From Cladosporium sp. IMV 00045 (taxonomy: Eukaryota; Ascomycota; Dothideomycetes; Cladosporiales; Cladosporiaceae): 16,744 bases of DNA. Location: contig MSJI02000407.1 in the NCBI GenBank assembly GCA_001931905.2, positions 1 to 16,744 on the forward strand, in the 5' to 3' direction. The position numbers and the translations under genes were made by a program. Position 1 is the stretch's first letter; every line of letters starts with the position of its first letter. Below are positions 7,302-15,707 of this stretch, in pieces. The notes below the pieces were generated by a model. It saw only the letters and a program-made list of their open reading frames with translations, searched no databases and was not told where the DNA came from.

Positions 7302-9794
7302 TCACTAGATCTAGGAGCACTAGCGACGTTAGTCTGCACCTTCCGGTAAATCCTTACTCGCCGGAGCACTTCCCCTTATATCTTCTATTTATACCTGCTA
7401 TAGAGTGTCCTATGCCTTTTAGCCGTCCGTAACTTTATTGATTAGCCAGCTCTTTAGACACTGCTCCGCCTCGATCACGTCCTGTTTCAGACTAAATCGC
7501 TCGTCGGTAATTATACGCTTTACCTAGCTAAACGCTCTTTTACATTCAGCTAATATACCTAGTATCGCGAGTAGCTTAAAAGCGAGCTTAGTAAGGGTGG
7601 GAAACATTCTCTAGCCGAAATCTCTCTACTAAGTAATAGGTTGATTCTTATAGAGATCCGTAACATGAAGGTCCTCGAGTGATAGCTCTAAGAAGCGATC
7701 CAGTTCGGAATCCTCACGCTTGCGTTTTTTCTTGCATCGCTTAGCAGAGATTATAGCATTGCGTCTTACGGTATTAAAGAAATTATCGAACTATATATAT
7801 ATGTCATCGGTCTCCTTAATCGAGGTATCTATTAGAGGTTCGCGGTATAAACCCGCCGAGCAGTCTTCACTCTTGCGTAGGGTGCTAAGAAAGTCGTTAT
7901 AACATATAGCAACCGTATTTTGCGCGTTCTTGATCTCTAACCTAGAGCGGGGCACTTTTGCCTACGTATTAGTAAAGTAGTCGTTACGGTAACATAGGTA
8001 TAGAGCGATCGCTGCACGGTATAATCGTGTGTAGTTAGTTTTCCCGTAATACTCCTTTAGCTTCTTAAAACCATGATTGATATAGTAACGGTAGTAGTCC
8101 ATAAATAGATCAGGATTCTTTAACACATTATCCGCGCGGATCTTAAGCATTATAAACAAGAAATCAAAGGCGGGGAGGACCTCCTATAAAGCTCTATAGC
8201 TACCTTCTAGCGAAAGCTTATTCCCTTTACCTTCTAACCTCTCCGTAGCAAGCTTAAACGGCAATAGTAACTCTTCGTAGTAGCGGAGTTCCTCCTAGTC
8301 CCCTTTAAACAGAAAGTCTTAGGAGAGATCATACGCCTTAGAGTCTACCCTGCGCTACTAACGACAATAGGAGCGAATCGGATTCTCTAGCAGAAGCGCA
8401 CGGGCGATCATATTATAGGCGCTATTCCATCGGATCCTAGTGTCTTTTACTAGACGGTAGTAGAAGGTTATGATATCGTCGGCGATATCCCGCTACGCCT
8501 CGTTAAACATCTGTATCCGCTAATCCGACCGCATGATATACCGAACAATATTGTGAAGCTTACTAATCGCATGCTATCTCCGCCATATATCGAAACTCTC
8601 GTCGTCGCCGGCATCGTTTAGTTCCTTCTGAAAAGCAGAAAGTCCCTCGCTAAACAATAACGCTTTAACAACGAGATTAACGGTATGCCCCTAGTAACGC
8701 AGCCGGCACTATACAGGTTTAAGACCGAACTCTTAAGTAAGAATTTCGATAGCTATGTCGTTATTCGCAGCATTATTAAGCATAAAGGCGCCAATCTTCT
8801 ATTGTATACTATAGTCGTAAATCAGGGCTGAAACGGCCTTTATAATCTTCATACCGGAGTGTTAGCCTTTAAGGCGCGGGAGTCTAATCAACGCATTACG
8901 AAGCGTGCATTCTTTATTAATCTAGTGAGCGACTACTCCGAGAAGCGAGAGGCCGTTCGGTAAAGACTAGCTATCGAAGGATAAACTGACATTACTAAGC
9001 GATATATATATAGACTTAGCAACCTCAGGCTTGCGTTATTCGTATGCATCTACTAACTAGCGGCGCACACTGCTACGCTATAGTAGAAGATTAGTCACTT
9101 TAGGGCCGCTACGGGCGAGCAGTCTCTATAGGTGAGGGCTCGTTACTTAGGACAAAGTGATGTCGTCTTTCGCGATCTAGTTTACGTAGTCTTCGCGCTA
9201 CCTCTCCTCCTAGAGGTACTCGTCTATGAACTTTTCGATATGCCCTTATGCTTGTACTCTCTCCTCTAGCCGCTCTAGGCCAATATTATGCTAGTCGTGA
9301 AGGTAGCGGGTATAATTGGTGGAGGCCTAGGCGTTTATGACCTTAATACGGCCCTACTTATAGTAGTGTCGATAAATCTAGTGCTTAATCCATTTGCTAT
9401 TAGAGCCCCTCCTTTCTAGCTTAATACTATAAAGGTATATCCATAAGATTTTATTTCCGCCGAACCGTCGATTACTACGGAAACAGCGGCGGTATCCAGA
9501 AAGCTTAGGTCTCTCTAGGGGGACCGTGAAAGTATAGCGTCTTAATGCCGGCACCGAATTTCTAGTGTCTGTCTCCTCCTCTTCGTTATCGTCATCCCCT
9601 CCTTCTATCGACGGTATAGGAGTTAAGGCTAATGCGGATAGGTTAGACGCGCTTAAAGATAGGGATATACATCTCTTAAGACGTGTCGCGGGCTCTAGGG
9701 AGTGTGTCTCAGGCGTTATCTAGTATGTTAGCGTGCCGTGGAAGGCTAGCGTTGCTTAGGTGGTCTTTTGCGCTTTGCGAGGCGGCGGATTCAT
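7302..9794 (-). pseudogene. hAT transposase, full length, inactivated by about 40 in-frame stops
   Basis: Read from ATG 9794-9792 on the minus strand, one frame of 831 codons runs to TGA 7304-7302 with no indel. In-frame stops are all TAG or TAA, at places where family members have Gln or Trp. Landmarks: an acidic N-terminal part; a BED-finger-like segment at about residues 135-165 (SKWI...YYKQGRIKV..., ending HLH-type LHDQHNI) whose Cys ligands are gone (TGC to TAC); the first catalytic Asp in SLSFDS (residue 274); the second expected in a LDNAANND block, here Asn (residue 340, LNNAANND); RIRWNSAYNMIARAL; FKKLKEYYGKTNYTRLYRAA; and the C-terminal dimerisation region FPTLTKLAFKLLAI...AECKRAFS with the catalytic Glu at residue 750. 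An earlier TAA at 7331-7329 may be the true end. The family was recognised from motifs; confidence in hAT is high. Confidence 0.88.
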
Positions 9795-10164
9795 AATGGC
9801 CAAGCTTATAGCCGATGCGATTAGTAGCACTTAATCCTGCGATAACAGAAAATCAGGGTCGGTACCCGGGGATCACGGGTCTCCTAGATCACTAGCAGAC
9901 GGTTGCGGGCCGCAATTTGCCCGTCCGTTACCTATACCCGACCTAGCTTTAATATATAGTTATTCTAGGAACATGTTATTGTTCTTCTCCGATAGCACCT
10001 ATATTAATCATTTCCATTCAATTAGATTTTTTATCCTATAACTATATCAAGCATAGCTAAGCGGCTTAAGTAGTTATGTGCTTACTTGCTTGATTCCGAC
10101 CCTTTAGCTTACTTGCTTGCTTAGTACTTATATTAGCTAAGCGTAAGCAAGCCGCTCGTACTAA
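9795..10164. other. hAT non-coding region upstream of the transposase, with palindromes and subterminal repeats
   Basis: No gene is seen. It holds a GC-rich patch, GGTACCCGGGGATC near 9861-9874, a 13-bp palindrome TTGCGGGCCGCAA at 9903-9915 flanked by GACGG/CCGTC-type arms, and from about 10045 scattered CTTG/CTTA/CAAG units (for example ACTTGCTTGATT near 10084 and CTTACTTGCTTGCTTAG near 10108) mirroring the left end. It should contain the transposase promoter, but no motif can be named. Confidence 0.5.
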
Positions 10165-10185
10165 GCTTGCTTATAGACACCACTA
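10165..10185 (-). repeat. hAT right terminal inverted repeat
   Basis: Read inward it begins TAGTGGTGTC, matching the left repeat at 17 of 21 positions. The terminal CAG has become TAG, and two further C-to-T changes are present. Confidence 0.85.
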
Positions 10186-10193
10186 ATAGACGT
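10186..10193. repeat. Right 8-bp target-site duplication of the hAT element
   Basis: ATAGACGT is the right copy of ATGGACGT at 7021-7028, with one TGG-to-TAG change. It shows the polarity of the mutation, since both copies were identical at insertion. Confidence 0.8.
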
Positions 10194-12771
10194 TAGCGAC
10201 GACATCGCTATACCGGATACTATTATATACGTTAGCGCAAAAGCAGTAAGTAATACCCTCTTCGCATAACCGGTTAAGAAAGCACTAGGACTAGACGGCC
10301 TCGGCTTCAAAGCGCTCCGGCTACTATGGCGGTAGGCGGAGGAACGGATCGTTTCACTAGTCTAGGGTTATATTAGACTTAGGTTCCACCCGTGCACCTG
10401 GAAGACAGCCAAAGGGATTCTGCTGCGGAAGGAAGGCAAGCCTACCTATACGGTCGCTAAGGCATATCGTGTCATCAGCCTACTTAGCTGCCTCGGCAAA
10501 GTTGTGGAGAAAGTAGTAGCGACGTCGATTGCGTCCTTTTATAAGACGAACGAGGTCTTCTATTGCGGCTAGTTCGGTTCCCGTTAGGGTCGAGGCACCG
10601 TAGATACGGTTTCTCAGCTTGTAGCGAGGGTCGAGGCTACCTAGGAGCGGAAGCAAGTGATGCTCGCGCTGCTATTAGACGTGAAAGGCGCCTATGACCG
10701 AGTTAATAAGCGCTAGCTGCTCCGGCGAATAGTCGAGATCGGTATAGCTAGCAACCTTATCCGTTAGGTTCAGTCCTTTATGTCCGACCGAAGAGCGTTG
10801 CTAGTTATCGATAGTAGAACGGGAGAGACATGTGGCATATAAGCAGGCCTGCCGTAAGGCTCGCTAGTTTCGCCCGTGCTATTTATACTTTCGGTTAGCG
10901 CTATGTTTTAGTGGATCGAGACCAAACATCCTAAGTTGTACTCGCTTTCATTCGTAGACGACGTGGGCTTGCTACTAAAATGTGATACCCTAGACGAAGG
11001 CACATAAGAGCTAGAAAGCGTCGCCGGATACGTAATAGAATAGGGCGCGGCTAATAAGGTCGAGTTCGAGGTAAGTAAGACGGAGGTCTTGATTTTTAGT
11101 AAGAAGCGGAAGGTTCTCTAGGCTATAAAGCAAGCGATTATCCGGATCGGCGACCATTCGTGCTCTATTAACTAGGGAGCGACTAAGTGGCTTAGTTTCT
11201 AGCTAGACTCGAAGCTAACCTTTAAGACGCACTTTAAGAAGAAGATTAATAGCGCTAAGGGTACGCTATAAGTAATAGCAAGCCTTAGTAGACGAAACGG
11301 CGGCTTATCGATTAGCCTTATAAGGCGGGTAGTTATCGCAGCCGTTAACTCCGTAGCATTATTCGGGGCAGATATATAGTAGAGACGATAGAAGGATCTA
11401 GAGCGGAGGCTATAACTACTACTAAATAGTTAAGCGAGAGTTATTATAGGGCTACTAAAATCTATACTAATAGCATTTCTACTAGAAAATGCATGCTTGC
11501 CGTACGCCGGTAATCTTTTAGACTAGAGACAAACACGGTTCGTAGCACGCGCGCTCGCCGCAGCCCGAGACTATCCGATACACTAGCTTTTACCTATAAA
11601 CTTCCGCTTCGGCGAGCTATACCGGTACGAGGGAGCGACTAGGTAACTATTAAGCGTTAGCTAGACTAGGCCGGATAAAACACATCGTTTTCTTAGAAGC
11701 AGACTAGCCTAACAGGTATTAAGACATCTAATATACGATACTAAATACGGGTTTAACCTGCTTAAGAAAGTAGATATACTAAGTAAGACCGTCGCAATTA
11801 ATATTAGTAGATAGTCCTAAACGCTATTAAAGGAGGATCGCTCTAACCCTAATAAGATCACCCTAGTCGTATATATAGCTAAGGATACTAGCTTTAGAGC
11901 GGCTATCGGTTTATAGGTAGGAACTAGAGAAAAGGTAAAGGCGGACTCGCTTAGTAAATACCTTACGATGCTTAACGCCGATCTATATACGATCCGCATA
12001 GCTATTTATACATGCCGGTCTTTACTATTAGAAACGACGACAAGATGCGCCGAGATACTATCGGACTTACGCTAGGCCCTATCTGCAATTAATAAAGTAG
12101 GCTACTAGACTACGCTATTAATCCGAGATATTAAGCACTAGATTAGACTCCTCTAAGAACGGGGCGACGAAGTAATATTATTATAGCTGCGAATAGACGA
12201 GAGCGTAGAATAGATGGAATCCGTAAGGGCTACGGTAAGGCATATAGCGACATAGTAACCGAGGGCGATACGGTCGGTATCGCTCTTATACGTGACGCAG
12301 TCGAATAAAGCGAGGTGGAAGCGTAAATCGAAGATTAGTAGAGTTATTAGCGATAGTAAAAAGTTAGTAACGGTAAGATACCTGTAGCTCAAATCGGGCT
12401 ATGCCTTAACCGGTAAGTATCTGCTTAAGACTAAGTAGGTATAAGACGCACGTTGCTAGTAGTGTAACGGTAGCAGATAGACGGTTCTCTACCTACTAAT
12501 AGAATGTCGGAAGTAGAGGAGAGAGCGTAATGTAATACTAAGAGACATATATTAAAAGAGGATTAGGATCTTAGCGCGGAGAGATACATTAGATCTTTAG
12601 CTACTATTTGGTAAAAACGCAGCGGAAGCAGTGTTACGATTCCTCGAACATACTACGGTTAGGAAGAGGAAGGAAGATAGAGAAGCAAAAGTTATCGACG
12701 AATAGGACTTAGACCGACTTGATAGGAGCGAGGGGACGATCGAAGAGACATTGGAGCGAGGCGGTGGATGA

Positions 12772-12965
12772 AGGTGCAACAAGTGAGGAGGCTAGGACAG
12801 TAGGAGGGCATCGAGCCTAAAAGCCGTGGCGGCTAGATGGATTCGGGACGGCGAGTAGGAGTATAAGAGACAAGAAGAAGCAAGGGCACATTCGGGAACG
12901 AGAAGTCTTCTAGTAAATAGCTAGGGGTTGTCATAAGCTAAATAGCTTGCATACAAAATGATTCG
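12772..12965 (+). other. LINE 3' UTR with a short palindrome before the tail
   Basis: This lies between the natural ORF2 stop and the poly(A) run. A 14-bp interrupted palindrome, AAGCTAAATAGCTT, lies at 12935-12948, 17 bp before the tail; LINE 3' ends often carry a stem-loop that the reverse transcriptase recognises. The sequence still shows TAG-rich RIP-like changes almost to its end. Confidence 0.5.
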
Positions 12966-12981
12966 AAAAAAAAAAAAAAAA
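12966..12981 (+). repeat. LINE poly(A) tail (16 A)
   Basis: An uninterrupted run of 16 A follows the LINE 3' UTR. It marks the 3' end and the strand of the retrotransposon. Confidence 0.85.
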
Positions 12982-12982
12982 T

Positions 12983-12993
12983 AGTGCGCTGCT
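12983..12993. repeat. Right target-site duplication of the LINE (candidate)
   Basis: AGTGCGCTGCT follows the poly(A) run and matches AATGCGCTGCT at 3810-3820 except for one base. Confidence 0.5.
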
Positions 12994-13024
12994 TTGACCA
13001 GTGACTTGGATCTGAACACGGCTC

Positions 13025-15340
13025 ATGGCGCGACTGAAATACATACCGAGGCCCAAACCTCCGCACCCTACGCGTCCCAATCGGCCTCAAGCGTCACCTA
13101 AACCTGCTGCCCGCAACGCAGCCACCGGGGTCAGCGCGTCAAACGGACAGAACAACAACCAAATGCCCCCTCTACCTGCGCCTCCAGAGGAATCTGGCAC
13201 GGCCGCCAAACACGCAGCACGGATCGCGGTGATTGAGCTTGGCGCCTCGAACGGTCAAGCGTTGATAAAAAGCCCAGGAGGTGAATGGGAACTGGTCAGA
13301 TGGGCGCAAGGCGTGAGCGCAAGCAGCATAGGAGGGGCCGAGGCCATACCTGCTTTGACTGCGATGCGGGAAAAGGGTGACTCTCTGGAGATACTGCACG
13401 GTCACGCGGCGGTGCGTGCCAGAAAGCGCAACCCTGGAGATTGGGAGATGTTTGCCTATCCCAAGATGGCTTTCGTGGATGAGGGTTCCACACCCGACAT
13501 ACAGCGAACGCTGGAGCTTCAGAAAGAAAAAGCAAGAAAGTTTGGCATGACATCGAAAGAAGCGGCAATCGGGTTCTTTCGGCATATGGTAAGCGAGGTC
13601 ATCGGGCAGAAAGAAGGAAGCTTCAAGATATACCTTAACATCAGCGACCGCTGGACAAACAGCAGCGTGCAAGAGCTCATGCTGAGCTTACAGGGCCTGG
13701 GGATGGATGCCGAATTTGAACACGTCAATGAGTGTATGAGCAGTGTCATGGGTTGCATCTCGAACGGCAGTGGCGACAGACTGGAAGATGGATTCCATGT
13801 GGTGGTGGACTTTGGTCATTCTGGAGTGGTGAGTCTTGAAAGCCAGAAACCTTTCCAGATCTAATGCTGTGCAGAATGTCGGTATTGCTCAGGTCGTGGA
13901 CGGGGTCATTCTTAGTCCCCAGGAATACAACGATCATCCTGGAGGTGCAGGAGAAATCAACATGGCTGTGGAGAACGAAGTCCGGTCAATCAACAGGGTG
14001 AACGGCGCCAAATCCTCCGAATTGAATGTCTGGGAAGTGTCCGAGTGCATCGATGAGTACTTCAAGCCCGAGCCCGAAGCAGAAATTGCCGCCCGGTTTG
14101 GACTTTCGGACGAAGAATGGAATCAGGTAATGGTGCGCGCGAATCTAGCAAACAACAGTCTCGACCAGCGCCGCACAAAGACTGCTCGACTTATGCTAGA
14201 GATGGCTCTTGAATTGGTCCGTAATTCGGGGGTCAAGGTCGGATTTTACGTGGTGTTGACTGGTCGTGGGTCGCGAAGCCCTACGGCCCTCAGAGCCTTT
14301 AAGAAGATGATCAGCGAAGATTTCCCGACGGCAGAATTGCGTCTGGATAAGGAGAGTCACATGTAAGTGATATCGAGATCAATCTCGAGGTGCTGTTAAG
14401 GACGGATGCTAACGGTCTGAGCAGCACCGCTGTCACTGCAGGAATGATGTACATAGCAGACAACCCAGACGTTCTCTCAGCCAAACAAGTGCCGCTGTCG
14501 CTCTGGCTGAGAAGTGACCCAGACGGGCCGACCAATGAGGATGATGACGATACCGTGATCCGCATATGCACGCAGGGACAAGACATGAATGACTCACAGA
14601 CTGTGCTGGATCGTTTGTCGGCTTCACATCCCATACACTACGAGCTCTGTGCTCCCGAGGATGAGCCTCCCTCACTCGATCTATCGGTCTTCGGAACACC
14701 AGCCGGCGTTTCGGACGAAGACATCATGGAAGGTTGGAATTCTGACAAATTTGCCTTCACCAATGCTGGCAAAGTGACCGGATTTGGAAGATTTGAACGG
14801 CAACTGCCAGGATCGACCGTCACGCCCAACAGAAGGGTCTGTCACGTGTATCTATACGCGAGAATATTCAGGTTCAAGGTGGAGTTCTACGCTACATTTG
14901 CGTCTGACGGACGCGCCGTCAAGGCATTGGAGAAGGCGGCAACTGAAGACGTGTTTCATGAAGGGCGACTCGCTCCGAAATGGCAAAAGTACAGAGGCAT
15001 CAGTCTGAGCTTTGTTAAAATGAGACAAGTCGCCAGATCAGAGTCGCTTCTCAAGCCTCAACAAACTTCACCAGCATCGGCAGGGCAGCGGTCAGAGGTT
15101 ACCACATCGCTCGTTTTGCCGTCAAATATTATCGAGTCAGCGTCAGACAATGTACCTTCTGCAACCGCCAGCAAGAAGAGGAAATCAAACCTGCAAAGAC
15201 TGAGCTCTGTCCAGAGACGGAAGCTCGTCAATTCGTCGACCAGGAAGGGGAGCATAGACCGCAGACCCCAAGATTTGCAAAGCACGGATGAAGAGAACGG
15301 GTCGGATATGGACAGGTCAACAAGCCTGACATCAGATTGA
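13025..15340 (+). CDS. Divergent Hsp70/actin-fold ATPase-like protein, three exons (13025-13828, 13875-14362, 14425-15340)
   Basis: Predicted product of 735 residues. The introns are 13829-13874 (46 nt, GTGAGT, CTAAT branch-like, GCAG) and 14363-14424 (62 nt, GTAAGT, GCTAAC, GCAG), and both keep the frame. The order of motifs resembles fungal Hsp70-like proteins: a Pro-rich N-terminal tail (about 1-60); a phosphate-1-like IAVIELGASNG where the usual D.GT is absent; YPKMAF; KEAAIGFFRHMVSEVI; KIYLNISDRWTNSSVQ where relatives have a P.W motif; a phosphate-2-like VVVDFGHSGVNVG lacking the normal GGGT; and an adenosine-site-like VLTGRGSRSPTALRAF followed by HITAVTAGMMYIAD. The C-terminal third is unrelated by eye and ends in a basic, Ser-rich, probably disordered tail with a KKRK cluster that could be a nuclear signal. 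Weak nucleotide motifs suggest it may not hydrolyse ATP. The LINE lies 31 nt upstream of the ATG. Family assignment is inference. Confidence 0.65.
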
Positions 15341-15707
15341 TTGGATAGCCGGACTCTCGACTCTCGCCCACGGGTTTTCTTGCCCCTTTTTTTAGGAGGC
15401 AGTGCGCAATTGTCATTGGCGTCTCTTTCTTACCAGCAATTTCCAAGCTAAATTTCACGTGGCTTGTAATACGATCATATATCTTGTAAGAATTCTTCAT
15501 TAAAATTTTTGTATCCTATCCTACATCGATGTAGAGACATTGTTCTAAGTCTCGGGCCGGTGGACCACTGGTGAGTACACAGTCATCCTGAGTGGAAACA
15601 ACCACCGAAAGATGTTGCGGCCTTGTGAGCCAGCGTTTAGAATCTCCCGGAACCAAATCGGATCTGTAGTAGGTTCGGAATTTTGCCTCCATGGCTCGGA
15701 TGACGCA
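15341..15707. other. Intergenic region between two converging genes
   Basis: Both neighbours end here, so it should hold two 3' ends. No gene is seen. It contains an AT-rich patch near 15496-15512 and a perfect 14-bp palindrome, CTACATCGATGTAG, at 15521-15534, midway between the genes. Confidence 0.45.

Larger units (their letters stand above)
7029..10185 (-). mobile_element. hAT-superfamily DNA transposon inserted in LINE ORF2
   Basis: A 3157-bp element bounded by 21-bp terminal inverted repeats (7029-7049 and 10165-10185) that agree at 17 of 21 positions; the left one begins CAGAGGTGTCCACAAG and the right, read inward, TAGTGGTGTCTATAAG. Three of the four differences are C-to-T on the right side. 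The CAGNG-type end and the 8-bp target duplication fit hAT elements. It carries one transposase pseudogene on the minus strand. It interrupts the LINE between the endonuclease and reverse transcriptase domains without changing the frame across the gap (3165 bp including the duplication). Because the transposase has about 40 in-frame stops and a lost catalytic residue, this copy cannot move by itself. Confidence 0.9.
5730..12771 (+). pseudogene. LINE ORF2 polyprotein (endonuclease-RT-RNase H), frameshifted, hAT-interrupted and stop-riddled
   Basis: ORF2 copies the element RNA into nicked target DNA. The ATG at 5730 lies inside the last codons of ORF1, in a different frame. The APE-type endonuclease (5730-6410) is complete by motif: QHNCNGT, CLQEPY, AGDFNARSPAWD, IDLTLSN and PSDHEV. 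The frame then changes from 5730's frame to the next one (an extra base, net +1) at about 6530-6550; the new frame reads EDLEDEACWIQDSL...KRWWTDEIKRER to 7028. The hAT insertion sits at 7029-10185. From 10194 the reverse transcriptase continues in frame: LDGLGFKALR, LLLDVKGAYD (Asp at 10678), LPxGSPVSPVL and SFVDD (Asp-Asp at 10957-10962). The RNase H-like region (about 11840-12030) has lost its expected YTDGS, and the terminal knuckle (about 12455-12525) its His. Dozens of TAG/TAA codons mark Gln/Trp positions. The natural stop is TGA 12769-12771; the ancestral length was about 1290 codons. Confidence 0.85.
7087..12950. other. RIP-like mutated tract with a strong CpApG bias
   Basis: In this tract CAG and CTG are largely replaced by TAG and CTA on both strands. 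Hand count for 10261-10740: TAG 18, CTA 17, CAG 3, CTG 6, while 12 other CpA (CAA/CAC/CAT) and 12 other TpG sites remain. The unmutated LINE segment 4261-4740 shows 21 more CAG+CTG sites than TAG+CTA sites. CpG is still common (TCG, GCG, ACG everywhere). The tract covers all of the hAT except its left end and all of the LINE to the right of it; the limits are approximate. Confidence 0.8.
3821..12981 (+). mobile_element. Tad1-like non-LTR retrotransposon (LINE), interrupted by a hAT element
   Basis: The element has the standard Tad1-like order: 5' UTR (about 110 nt), ORF1 with zinc knuckles, ORF2 with endonuclease, reverse transcriptase, RNase H-like region and terminal zinc knuckle, a 3' UTR of about 190 nt, and a 16-nt poly(A) tail. 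Its 9.16 kb include a 3157-bp hAT insertion plus an 8-bp target duplication at 7021-10193, so the LINE alone is about 6.0 kb and near full length. Left and right halves belong to one element: when the hAT and one target copy are removed, the ORF2 frame runs from ...FPRQMDV directly into SDDIAIPD. The part left of the hAT is unmutated apart from one frameshift; the part right of it is heavily RIP-like mutated. The copy cannot encode an active ORF2. Confidence 0.85.

Noticed and set aside
7720..7902. Small plus-strand gene (60 codons)
   Set aside because: It is antisense to the hAT transposase frame, in mutated sequence, with no protein features.
9858..9880. Cloning-vector polylinker (KpnI-SmaI-BamHI-like GGTACCCGGGGATC)
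   Set aside because: The resemblance covers about 16 bases only and does not continue on either side; the flanks are ordinary mutated hAT sequence.
7302..12771. Reassigned genetic code with TAG (and TAA) read as Gln
   Set aside because: Both dead frames carry TAG at Gln positions, which resembles a code change. But the same excess appears as CTA for CTG on the other strand, in non-coding parts of the hAT and LINE, at Trp and catalytic positions, and stops abruptly near 7087. ORF1 and the host genes use normal CAG and end in TAA/TGA. RIP-like mutation explains all of it.
10186..12981. A second, independent LINE to the right of the hAT
   Set aside because: Removing the hAT plus one 8-bp duplication restores one continuous ORF2 frame, and the domain order (endonuclease left, RT right) is complementary, so it is the same element.
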